From Caenorhabditis elegans (lineage: Eukaryota; Nematoda; Chromadorea; Rhabditida; Rhabditidae), in contig NC_003280.10 of NCBI RefSeq assembly GCF_000002985.6, positions 15,215,422-15,279,421 on the forward strand: DNA of 64,000 bases. Reading direction: 5' to 3'. The notes beneath the pieces are model-generated. The model searched no databases and was not told where the DNA came from. It worked only from the letters and a program-made list of their open reading frames with translations. The position numbers were made by a program, and so were the translations under genes. Each line of letters begins with the position of its first letter. Within the stretch, counting starts at the first letter, position 1. Below are positions 55,701 to 64,000 of the stretch, in pieces.

Positions 55701-58700
55701 GTTCCAAGGCTCTCATCTCATTTTGTGTTGGTGTTAGTAAAAAGTTGTTAACATACAAACTGTGGAAAAAATCTTTTTGCACATTTTGTTAGTTGACAAT
55801 TTTTTGATATCTCTCACGCACGCTGAGATATAAGCCAAAAAATGGGCAAAGTCGAAAAATCTCAACAAAAAAATCCCAAGCACCCAAGCAACTTTGAACT
55901 AACTTTCAAACGAGTTATTGTTTTTGCGGGCAAAAAAAGGGCGGGGCTAGCGAGCCCCACAAATTTTGTTCTCCGGAATTTTGAATTCCCGCACGTGGTC
56001 ACCATTTTGATCTACGTAGATCTACAAAAAAATGCGGGCAGAGTTCTCAACTGATTTCGCATGGTTAAGAACGTGCGACGTCACATTTTTCTTGGCAAAA
56101 ATTTCCCGCATTTTTTGTAGATCAAACCGTAATGGGACAGCATGGATCCCGGGGTTCCCGTAAAAGCAGTGACTCTCTGGTCCTCTTGTCCATCTACAGT
56201 AGTCTTTTCATCACGGGTATTCCCTTTCTCTCTATTTCTCTGGCGTCTCTCCTCTACCCACATACAGTCTCTCTTGTTATCTCTAGACTCTCTACTATCT
56301 CCACACTCTCTCTCTCACTTATGATAACTCGCATGGCGATTTGAAATTTCACTTTTTTCCACCACCACCCCACCGTAGAGCACACTTGCATGGTTTTAAT
56401 GATCTCTTTTTTTTTGGTTTTTGTTTTATATTTCTCTAATATTTTTATATCTTTCTTCCTCTCTACCTGTCTGTGTCTCCCTTTCTCTATCTCCCTTGTT
56501 TCATGTTCTTTATTTGGAATGATGGTGAATAAACACTGGTGGTTGTACTTAGTTTTTTGAATGTTCTTTTCTTTTTCCTCATCGCATGACACACACACAA
56601 GACATTACGCACACACAGGAGCAAGGTTTGGTCGGTGCTGCAATCGCACTCTGTTGAAAAGAGCCTATATCTCCGCGAGCGGTGGTGATATCAAAAAGTT
56701 GTCAACTAACAAAGTATTTAAAATTTAATTTCCTATACTTTGTTAGCTAACCATTTTTTGATAGTATTATTGACTGAAGAGAAATAATGGTTTAAAGTTA
56801 GAAGCAGACATTTTCAAAGTTCCATTTCTAATAGTTGTCTTTAAGTTTTTTTTTTTGAAAAATATGTCAAAGTGTAGATTAAGTCTTGTACGTTTTAAAA
56901 ACAATTTTCCTTTTACTGGAAAATTTCAAAAATTGTTTAAAAACTGCCTCAAAGTTGCAATGCGCCGAGGATTATATAGCGATGTGCACACAGATGTTTC
57001 AGTCAGTTTTTCATCAACTTTTTGGTTTTTCCTAGTAAATTTATAATTGTTTTTTGAAGAAAGTACCGTTAATTTTTTTATATTTCATTAGAAACTCCAA
57101 AAAAAAAACTTCAACACAACAATTCCCAATATGTGATTAAAAAATGTGTCGTACAGAAGTTTATCCCACCCAATTCAAACTGGAAATATCTCCATTTAAG
57201 TAATAGATATCAAAAAATGGTAAAATAACAAAATGTTGCTCATAAATTGCTCTATATTTTATTTGTTGACAACTTTTTGATAGCTCTTTTGCCAGCGGAG
57301 AAATTCTAGTTTGAAGTGGGCATGAGCTAAAATCCCTCAAACGTATATAACTCCGCGGAGATATAAGCTGTAAAAAAGCTGTCAACTAACAAAGTGTTCA
57401 AAATTTTCAAACAAATATTTTGTTAGTTGACAACTTTTTTGTATCTGCTCTGCTTAAAAAGATATGGATTCTAAAAGAGCGCGATTGCAGTGCCCAGAAA
57501 CTTTACAGAATATTTTTGTGGTTGTGGTAGTCCGAAAAAAACTTATGTTAAAAAAATTAAAAATTGGTGATAGTGTTTGTCTTTTTTGATCTCTACCGTA
57601 ACCCGTGTCCTCTCTCTTCAGACCGTCGTGCTCGTGGCGAAGAGTTCTCCGCGTTGGCGGCAAAGTGTGCGGGCGCCTACTCGCTGGCCGCCATCCACCT
57701 GGCCGAAGAAGCGTCACCGGAGCCCACTCCGACAACCTCGAAGCCTCCACGTGGCAACGGCGTCGGGCGTGCCGGGAGTCTGAAGCAGCACGCGTTGACC
57801 CAGACGACGGATCATCCGAAGAGAAGCGTGTCGATCGCGGCTAAGGATCCGTATCCAACTGATTTAAGGACATCGGTCAGCTGTGATTTTTGATATCAAT
57901 ATACTTGTTTTGTTGTGATATCCTTTTATTTTAATTCTTTCTTGTTTAATTTAATTTCATTTAATTTGAAGTTTTTTTTCATCGCGAAAAAATCCCAAAA
58001 ATCCCAAAAGTCCCCGAATTATGTGGCCTAACATTTATTGTTCTTTTTTTGTCTTTTTTATGTGCAAATGTTCGGTGTGTCTTTTTTGGTTTGTTTGCTG
58101 CAAGCGCGTTTCTTTTTGCTAGGCTTGTTGTGCATCAAGTTGTAAATTTTCGAAAAGTGAAGGCAAAACTTTGAAACGTTATATCTCAACAACCATGAGA
58201 GCTATAAAAAAATTGTCAACTAACAAAATATTTTTCATACAATTTTGAATATTTTCTCAGTTGACAACTTTTTGATAGCATTTTTCTCCGCGGAGTTAGA
58301 GGCGTTTGAAGACTACTGGCCTAGGTGGTGTCAGAGTGGCTTGATCTACGTGGAAAAAGAGACGCAATGTTTTCAACTGATTTTGCATGGTTCAGATCGT
58401 GCTGACATCGCATTTTTTGGACAAAAAAAACCGTAATGGCCTATCCTTGTACCACGTGCAGGCCGAGAAAAGGAGGGGCGGGAAGACGCAGAACCTCTCG
58501 CTGTCTGCGTCTAACCCTTCTTGAGTCGGAGTCACCTGAGCAATTGCACATAAAAATCCTCACACCCTTCAAAAAAAAAGCAAAATTGCTCATATTTCTC
58601 TCTTTTTTCTTCCTCTTCCACTCTTTCTCATTTTCTTTTTTCCCCACATTCCCCAGCCTTTTTGCCTTATCAAATTCGCGATAATCATAATCACAACAAA

Positions 58701-60268
58701 GAAATCGCGCTCCACTGACAAATTATCAGTAGAGCGCGCCCGCACCCCACCTACGCACTGTTCTCTCATGTTACGTGTCGCCAGCCGCCCCGCCCCACTT
58801 TAAGAAAACTTTATTATCGATTTTTTGTTCGGTCCGCCAGTTGAAAAGCAGCTGAAATTTTAATATGATCCTAACCTACTTCATGTTTCATCTGAAAATT
58901 GAAAAATAAATTTAACGGATAGTTTCAAGTTTGTTGGTAGTTTTAGACAATTTTGCAGGCTGTTTTTCGATGAGAGTACCCACGATCCAGGAGAACGAGC
59001 CGATGCGGAATCAGCCAAGCACCAGTCGAGCAACTACGAAGCCTATGCCTACTATGGCTAGGCTTAACAATCGGTTGAGCAGCAGTGTTGGAGAGGTGGG
59101 TACTGTAGGTGTTTTGGGTTACGGTAGATGCTCAAGCTGGGGTACTGTATCTGGTAAAGCTGGGGTTCTGTATCTGGTGAAGCTGGGGTACTGTATCTGG
59201 TGAAGCTGGGGTTCTGTATCTGGCGAAGCTGGGGTACTGTAGCATGCCAAGCTAGGGGTACTGTAGCCGATCAAGATAGAGTACTGTAGCTGGTCAAGCT
59301 GGGGTACTGTAGCCGGTCAAGCTAGGTTACTGTAGCATGTCAAGATGGGGTACTGTAGCTAAAGTACTGTAGCAAGTCAAGCTGTGGTACTGTAGCTAAA
59401 GTACTGTAGCAAGTCAAGCTGTGGTACTGTAGCTGGTCAAGATAGTGTACTGTAGCATGTCAAGATGGGGTACTGTAGCTAAAGTACTGTAGCAAGTCAA
59501 GCTGGGGTACTGTAGCTAAAGTACTGTAGCAAGTCAAGCTGGGGTACTGTAGCTGGTCAAGACTCTAGGATTACTGTACATATCGTAACTCCCGCAAAAT
59601 TTTCCAGGTTCTCATAGAAGGCATATCCGACGTCGAAGAGCTCAGCGACCTCGACATAATCCGCCCGCTCACTGCCTGCGGAGGCGACCGATCTCTCTCC
59701 TACCTCCAGTATGTACATGAAAACCAGGCACGACGGATGAGGTCTCGAAGCGAATGGTTCTTATCGCCGGTCTCCAACGCGAAAAAGACATCTTCGAAAT
59801 CAGTGGACTACTTTGGACCAGTGACGATTGAGGAAAATCCAAAGCCGACGCCTCTGCCGAAGCCTGCTCGGGCTCCACTTCAGGTGAGGGAGCTCAGGAA
59901 AGCAATCGCGCTCTAATGCACAATTTTCAGACAAGCTCCAAATCCAACATTTCCAATGCTTCGGATGACAGCGTTCCAACACGGAGGCGGTCGCTGAAAA
60001 TGCAGATGAGAGCTGCGGCTTTTGCTTCGAACCCTAGCGTGAGTTCTGTGAGATTCACCGACCCCCAATACACCCGATCTTACGCGCAATTTTAAATTTT
60101 CCTCATTTCCAGCACTCCCTTGACTATCAGGAAGTGGGCGCCTCGAATCCACGTCTCCGAGGTCACACGTCGGTGGAGGATGACACGTGGCTGGCCGAAG
60201 TGGTGCCGCACGACGAAATCCCGAAAAAGCGGCGGAGTTTGAAGAAGAAGACATCGACTCAGTTCTGA
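52791..60268 (+). CDS. rga-9: RhoGAP domain protein (ARHGAP20/TAGAP-like), 5' end unresolved
   Basis: Exons seen: 52791-53133, 54038-54373, 54439-54610, 55375-55552, 57622-57875, 58959-59095, 59608-59883, 59931-60038 and 60113-60268 (about 650 residues). The first visible exon is Pro/His/Thr-rich and begins in mid-codon, so upstream exons exist. The RhoGAP domain starts FGVPINEAFA. KKDIWRAPG holds the presumed arginine finger, VYTAASVIKKFLSKLPNGIF matches the family helix, and NPNAIAISVAPSLF is the conserved NLAxxxxPS-type motif. The spacing resembles human ARHGAP20/TAGAP. The tail is Ser/Arg-rich and ends KKRRSLKKKTSTQF. RhoGAPs accelerate GTP hydrolysis by Rho-family GTPases. The 57875 donor leaves phase 0 while the 58959 exon needs one carried base, so one junction is unresolved. 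I recall the gene as 2RSSE.1; the rga-9 symbol is less certain. Confidence 0.85.
53160..53940. repeat. Cluster of GTTGTCAACTAACAAAAT palindromes (4)
   Basis: About five units with AAAAAGTTGTCAACTAACAA and ATATTTTGTTAGTTAACA words and ATAACGTTTT spacers, in the intron between the first visible exon and the RhoGAP domain. Confidence 0.85.
54715..55265. repeat. CACGCCC / GGGCGGAGC tandem repeats
   Basis: Four units of roughly 140-170 bp inside the RhoGAP domain intron. Each has GGGCGGAG-like, GTGGGCGTG and CTCCGCCCA words, so each is itself an inverted repeat. A fifth fragment (AAAAAGGGCGGGGCTAGCG) lies at 55934. Confidence 0.85.
55735..55830. repeat. GTTGTTAACATACAAACTGT palindrome, single unit
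   Basis: One unit of the GTTGTCAACTAACAAAAT family with TTTGTTAGTTGACAATTTTT and GAGATAT. The rest of 55553-57621 holds further units at 56690-56775 and 57200-57445 and a pyrimidine-rich stretch at 56170-56320. Confidence 0.8.
55999..56138. mobile_element. Short palindromic element, GTCCCAT...ATGGGAC family, copy 5
   Basis: ACCATTTTGATCTACGTAGA at the left and GTAGATCAAACCGTAATGGG at the right, with CTGATTTCGCATGGTTAAGA and GACGTCACATTTTTC inside. Orientation is opposite to copies 2 and 4. Confidence 0.8.
57876..58958 (+). other. RhoGAP intron contents, including decayed element copy 6
   Basis: A GTTGTCAACT palindrome at 58195-58310, a decayed GTCCCAT-family element at about 58330-58440, CTGTCTGCGTCTAACCC and GACGCAGAACCTCTCGC words near 58480-58515, and a GAGCGCGCCCGCACCC word near 58730. 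An unidentified small exon may lie here. Confidence 0.5.
59098..59575. repeat. GGTACTGTAGC minisatellite
   Basis: About 20 units of 20-24 bp (GGGGTACTGTAGCTGGTCAA and variants). Part of it, from 59291, is included in the inverted duplication and reappears inverted at 63170-63446. Confidence 0.95.
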
Positions 60269-61078
60269 AAAAATCAGCTGAAAAACTTAATTTATTTTAA
60301 TTTTTGTTGTTGATTCGGCAGAAAAATTTGGGGAGTGCGATGGAGCGCGGTTGTAGTTTTTAATTAAAAGTTTCCGGATTTTCCAACAGATTATCGATCG
60401 ATTTTTATCTCGCCGCCGCAACCTCGCTCCACCGCACCACCGGGCAATTCTGCCGAATCTACAACAACCCCCTCAAAACTTGAATTTCTAACACCTTTTG
60501 GTTGTGATCTACCCATTAAACTTTCCCCATTCCGCTCACTCCCGCGGAGGAAAATCAGTATCAATATTTCTTGTAAAAATCATCGCCCCAAAAAAGTCTT
60601 TCGCCATGCCTTCAAATCTCTTTCATTTCTTTTAATCCATGTAAAATCCACATCATTCTGTCAATTTTCACTTTCACGAAAAGCTCCATTGAAATTCATC
60701 CATGCGCCTTTAAGGCACATTCGCTGTAAGACCCGGGAGCTTTTCACAATTTTTTGAACCAAGATGAATAATCGATATTATATTACCTCACTTGCTCAAT
60801 TTTCACATTGCTTTGTATTTACATGACCCTTTGCATTAATAAATATTAAATCTAAATTTAATTCATATATTCTGTTTATAAAAATCAATATTCAATAAGA
60901 ACAAAAATTAAAAATGATCCTGTTCTCGAGGACCGCCACCCATTGTGCTCGAAATTAATTCGGAACAACTTGTGACAAAAATGGGCAATATAGTAAAAAT
61001 TCACAATTTACAATTCCTCTAAAATGGTTAATTTTATTGTTAGAGGACTTAAAATTGATGTCCGAACCCTAAAAATTG
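59291..61078 (+). repeat. Left arm of the 1,788 bp subtelomeric inverted duplication
   Basis: Pairs with 61659-63446; positions sum to 122,737 throughout, so there are no indels. It covers part of the minisatellite, the last three RhoGAP exons and about 800 bp of 3' flank. One mismatch noticed: T at 59694 against C (plus-strand G at 63043). Confidence 0.95.
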
Positions 61079-61658
61079 CCTTTTTTCTATTTCTATATGT
61101 TTTGTACAATTTCAAAAAATTATCTTTTTGCCCAAAAAAAAGTGCAGTCATTTGATGGCTGAAAAATAAAAATAGGCAAAAATAAAAAGTTGTCTAAATT
61201 TGCTAAAAACTGGTAATTCTTATATGCTGAATTCAAAAAAACTAGGTTTAACCCGTCGAAAACTATTGAAAAGTGTCAAAAATGGTCAATTTATGGCAAA
61301 AAACCATTATTTTGTAACTGCTCTAAAATGGGCAATATTAGAGTAATGACTGTACTTTTATTTTGGGCAAAAAAATAATTTTTCTGGAAACCACTAGAAA
61401 TAGAAAAAGACGAATCGAATTTCTACGAGCTTTTTACAATTTTCGAAAAAAAATCTGTTTTTTCAGACATGGCTCTGAGACAACACAAACTTATGAATAA
61501 TTACGAACATTATATATATGAAATTGTATGTCACTGAACTAAATTTCAAACTAAAAAAAAAGGGCATATATTTGTCAAAAATCCAATTTCCACGAGCTTT
61601 TTACAATTTTCGAAAAAAAATCTGTTTTTTCAGACATGGCTCTGAGACAACACAAACT
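61079..61658. other. 580 bp spacer of the inverted duplication, with 67 bp direct repeat
   Basis: Contains sequence related to the element at 31405-32040 (AAAAATAAAAAGTTGT, TGCTGAATTC, CATTTATGGC-like words). Two identical 67 bp copies start ACGAGCTTTTTACAATTTTC, at 61425-61491 and 61592-61658. The second ends exactly where the right arm starts. Confidence 0.85.
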
Positions 61659-63446
61659 CAATTTTTAGGGTTCGGACATCAATTTTAAGTCCTCTAACAA
61701 TAAAATTAACCATTTTAGAGGAATTGTAAATTGTGAATTTTTACTATATTGCCCATTTTTGTCACAAGTTGTTCCGAATTAATTTCGAGCACAATGGGTG
61801 GCGGTCCTCGAGAACAGGATCATTTTTAATTTTTGTTCTTATTGAATATTGATTTTTATAAACAGAATATATGAATTAAATTTAGATTTAATATTTATTA
61901 ATGCAAAGGGTCATGTAAATACAAAGCAATGTGAAAATTGAGCAAGTGAGGTAATATAATATCGATTATTCATCTTGGTTCAAAAAATTGTGAAAAGCTC
62001 CCGGGTCTTACAGCGAATGTGCCTTAAAGGCGCATGGATGAATTTCAATGGAGCTTTTCGTGAAAGTGAAAATTGACAGAATGATGTGGATTTTACATGG
62101 ATTAAAAGAAATGAAAGAGATTTGAAGGCATGGCGAAAGACTTTTTTGGGGCGATGATTTTTACAAGAAATATTGATACTGATTTTCCTCCGCGGGAGTG
62201 AGCGGAATGGGGAAAGTTTAATGGGTAGATCACAACCAAAAGGTGTTAGAAATTCAAGTTTTGAGGGGGTTGTTGTAGATTCGGCAGAATTGCCCGGTGG
62301 TGCGGTGGAGCGAGGTTGCGGCGGCGAGATAAAAATCGATCGATAATCTGTTGGAAAATCCGGAAACTTTTAATTAAAAACTACAACCGCGCTCCATCGC
62401 ACTCCCCAAATTTTTCTGCCGAATCAACAACAAAAATTAAAATAAATTAAGTTTTTCAGCTGATTTTTTCAGAACTGAGTCGATGTCTTCTTCTTCAAAC
62501 TCCGCCGCTTTTTCGGGATTTCGTCGTGCGGCACCACTTCGGCCAGCCACGTGTCATCCTCCACCGACGTGTGACCTCGGAGACGTGGATTCGAGGCGCC
62601 CACTTCCTGATAGTCAAGGGAGTGCTGGAAATGAGGAAAATTTAAAATTGCGCGTAAGATCGGGTGTATTGGGGGTCGGTGAATCTCACAGAACTCACGC
62701 TAGGGTTCGAAGCAAAAGCCGCAGCTCTCATCTGCATTTTCAGCGACCGCCTCCGTGTTGGAACGCTGTCATCCGAAGCATTGGAAATGTTGGATTTGGA
62801 GCTTGTCTGAAAATTGTGCATTAGAGCGCGATTGCTTTCCTGAGCTCCCTCACCTGAAGTGGAGCCCGAGCAGGCTTCGGCAGAGGCGTCGGCTTTGGAT
62901 TTTCCTCAATCGTCACTGGTCCAAAGTAGTCCACTGATTTCGAAGATGTCTTTTTCGCGTTGGAGACCGGCGATAAGAACCATTCGCTTCGAGACCTCAT
63001 CCGTCGTGCCTGGTTTTCATGTACATACTGGAGGTAGGAGAGGGATCGGTCGCCTCCGCAGGCAGTGAGCGGGCGGATTATGTCGAGGTCGCTGAGCTCT
63101 TCGACGTCGGATATGCCTTCTATGAGAACCTGGAAAATTTTGCGGGAGTTACGATATGTACAGTAATCCTAGAGTCTTGACCAGCTACAGTACCCCAGCT
63201 TGACTTGCTACAGTACTTTAGCTACAGTACCCCAGCTTGACTTGCTACAGTACTTTAGCTACAGTACCCCATCTTGACATGCTACAGTACACTATCTTGA
63301 CCAGCTACAGTACCACAGCTTGACTTGCTACAGTACTTTAGCTACAGTACCACAGCTTGACTTGCTACAGTACTTTAGCTACAGTACCCCATCTTGACAT
63401 GCTACAGTAACCTAGCTTGACCGGCTACAGTACCCCAGCTTGACCA
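61659..63446 (-). repeat. Right arm of the subtelomeric inverted duplication
   Basis: Inverted copy of 59291-61078, nearly identical. Ends at CAGCTTGACCA, after which similarity stops. Confidence 0.95.
62469..63129 (-). pseudogene. Inverted copy of the last three RhoGAP exons
   Basis: Minus-strand exon copies at 62854-63129, 62699-62806 and 62469-62624 keep frames, acceptors, donors and the stop. The RhoGAP domain and all upstream exons are missing. One Ser codon of the gene (TCT) is Pro (CCT) here. Without a promoter it cannot give the enzyme. Confidence 0.9.
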
Positions 63447-63476
63447 TAAACTCCCCTAAGGCCTAAGCCTAAGCCT
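63447..63476. repeat. Short GCCTAA telomere-like junction
   Basis: CCCCTAAGGCCTAAGCCTAA then GCCT: about four C-strand telomere units, opposite in orientation to the terminal telomere, sitting between the right arm and the third copy. Confidence 0.85.
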
Positions 63477-63738
63477 ACCCATTAAACTTTCCCCATTCCG
63501 CTCACTCCCGCGGAGGAAAATCAGTATCAATATTTCTTGTAAAAATCATCGCCCCAAAAAAGTCTTTCGCCATGCCTTCAAATCTCTTTCATTTCTTTTA
63601 ATCCATGTAAAATCCACATCATTCTGTCAATTTTCACTTTCACGAAAAGCTCCATTGAAATTCATCCATGCGCCTTTAAGGCACATTCGCTGTAAGACCC
63701 GGGAGCTTTTCACAATTTTTTGAACCAAGATGAATAAT
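63475..63738 (+). repeat. Third copy of 3' flank, direct orientation
   Basis: 264 bp matching 60509-60772 with a constant offset of 2,966 and no difference noticed. It therefore occurs three times in the last 3.5 kb: direct, inverted, direct. Confidence 0.95.
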
Positions 63739-63780
63739 TTTTGAACCAAGATGAAAAAATTTTTGAACCAAGATGAATAA
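63716..63780 (+). repeat. TTTTTGAACCAAGATGAATAA short tandem repeat
   Basis: Three units of 21-22 bp, made by repeating the last bases of the third copy; the middle unit reads GATGAAAAAA. Confidence 0.9.
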
Positions 63781-63811
63781 GCTGAAAATGCAGATGAGAG
63801 CTGCGGCTTTT
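63781..63811 (+). repeat. 31 bp scrap of RhoGAP exon joined to the telomere
   Basis: GCTGAAAATGCAGATGAGAG followed by CTGCGGCTTTT, identical to 59993-60023 inside the penultimate exon. The final T bases are shared with the start of the TTAGGC array. Confidence 0.95.
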
Positions 63812-64000
63812 AGGCTTAGGCTTAGGCTTAGGCTTAGGCTTAGGCTTAGGCTTAGGCTTAGGCTTAGGCTTAGGCTTAGGCTTAGGCTTAGGCTTAGGCT
63901 TAGGCTTAGGCTTAGGCTTAGGCTTAGGCTTAGGCTTAGGCTTAGGCTTAGGCTTAGGCTTAGGCTTAGGCTGAGACTTAGGCTTAGGCTTAGGCTTAGT
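63810..64000 (+). repeat. Telomere, (TTAGGC)n
   Basis: 27 perfect TTAGGC units at 63810-63971, one variant TGAGAC, three more perfect units, then TTAGT at the window edge. The G-rich strand runs 3' outward, as expected for a right chromosome end. Confidence 0.98.

Noticed and set aside
59913..60254. 113-codon minus-strand frame, repeated at 62483-62824 on the plus strand
   Set aside because: Antisense shadow of real RhoGAP exons, duplicated by the fold-back.

Overview
The window is the right end of an autosome of Caenorhabditis elegans or a very close relative. It ends in 27 perfect TTAGGC repeats, the nematode telomere sequence. Introns are AT-rich with TTTCAG acceptors, and intergenic DNA is packed with short palindromic repeats. 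From memory (not searched), the gene set matches the right end of C. elegans chromosome II: two SPSB genes, RRP12, tig-3 and the RhoGAP gene 2RSSE.1.

Layout from left to right: 0.9-13.0 kb holds an SPRY/SOCS-box gene (spsb-1-like, +) with two alternative first exons and a possible alternative 3' end. 15.0-17.2 kb holds a shorter paralogue (spsb-2-like, +). 17.7-29.3 kb holds RRP12 (+, nine exons, 1,334 codons), a ribosome-biogenesis HEAT-repeat protein. 29.5-39 kb holds tig-3 (-), a TGF-beta family ligand convergent with RRP12. 39-52.7 kb has no convincing complete gene; it holds interstitial telomere-like arrays, a cluster of GCAGCCGACAC hairpins, poly-C tracts, pyrimidine-rich promoter-like islands and tandem repeats. 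52.8-60.3 kb holds the visible part of a RhoGAP gene (+). 59.3-63.4 kb is a 1,788 bp inverted duplication around a 580 bp spacer, followed by short reused pieces of the same DNA and then the telomere.

The genes do not form a pathway. SPSB proteins are substrate adaptors of Elongin/Cullin ubiquitin ligases, RRP12 acts in pre-ribosome maturation and export, TIG-3 is a secreted ligand, and the RhoGAP switches off Rho-family GTPases. The most unusual part is the chromosome end: a nearly identical fold-back of the last three RhoGAP exons, then a 264 bp direct third copy, a 21-22 bp tandem repeat and a 31 bp exon scrap joined to the telomere. This looks like replication template switching or telomere repair. 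The TIG-3 precursor is also unusual: no furin-type RXXR site is visible between prodomain and cysteine knot, and one of the usual adjacent cysteine pair is missing.
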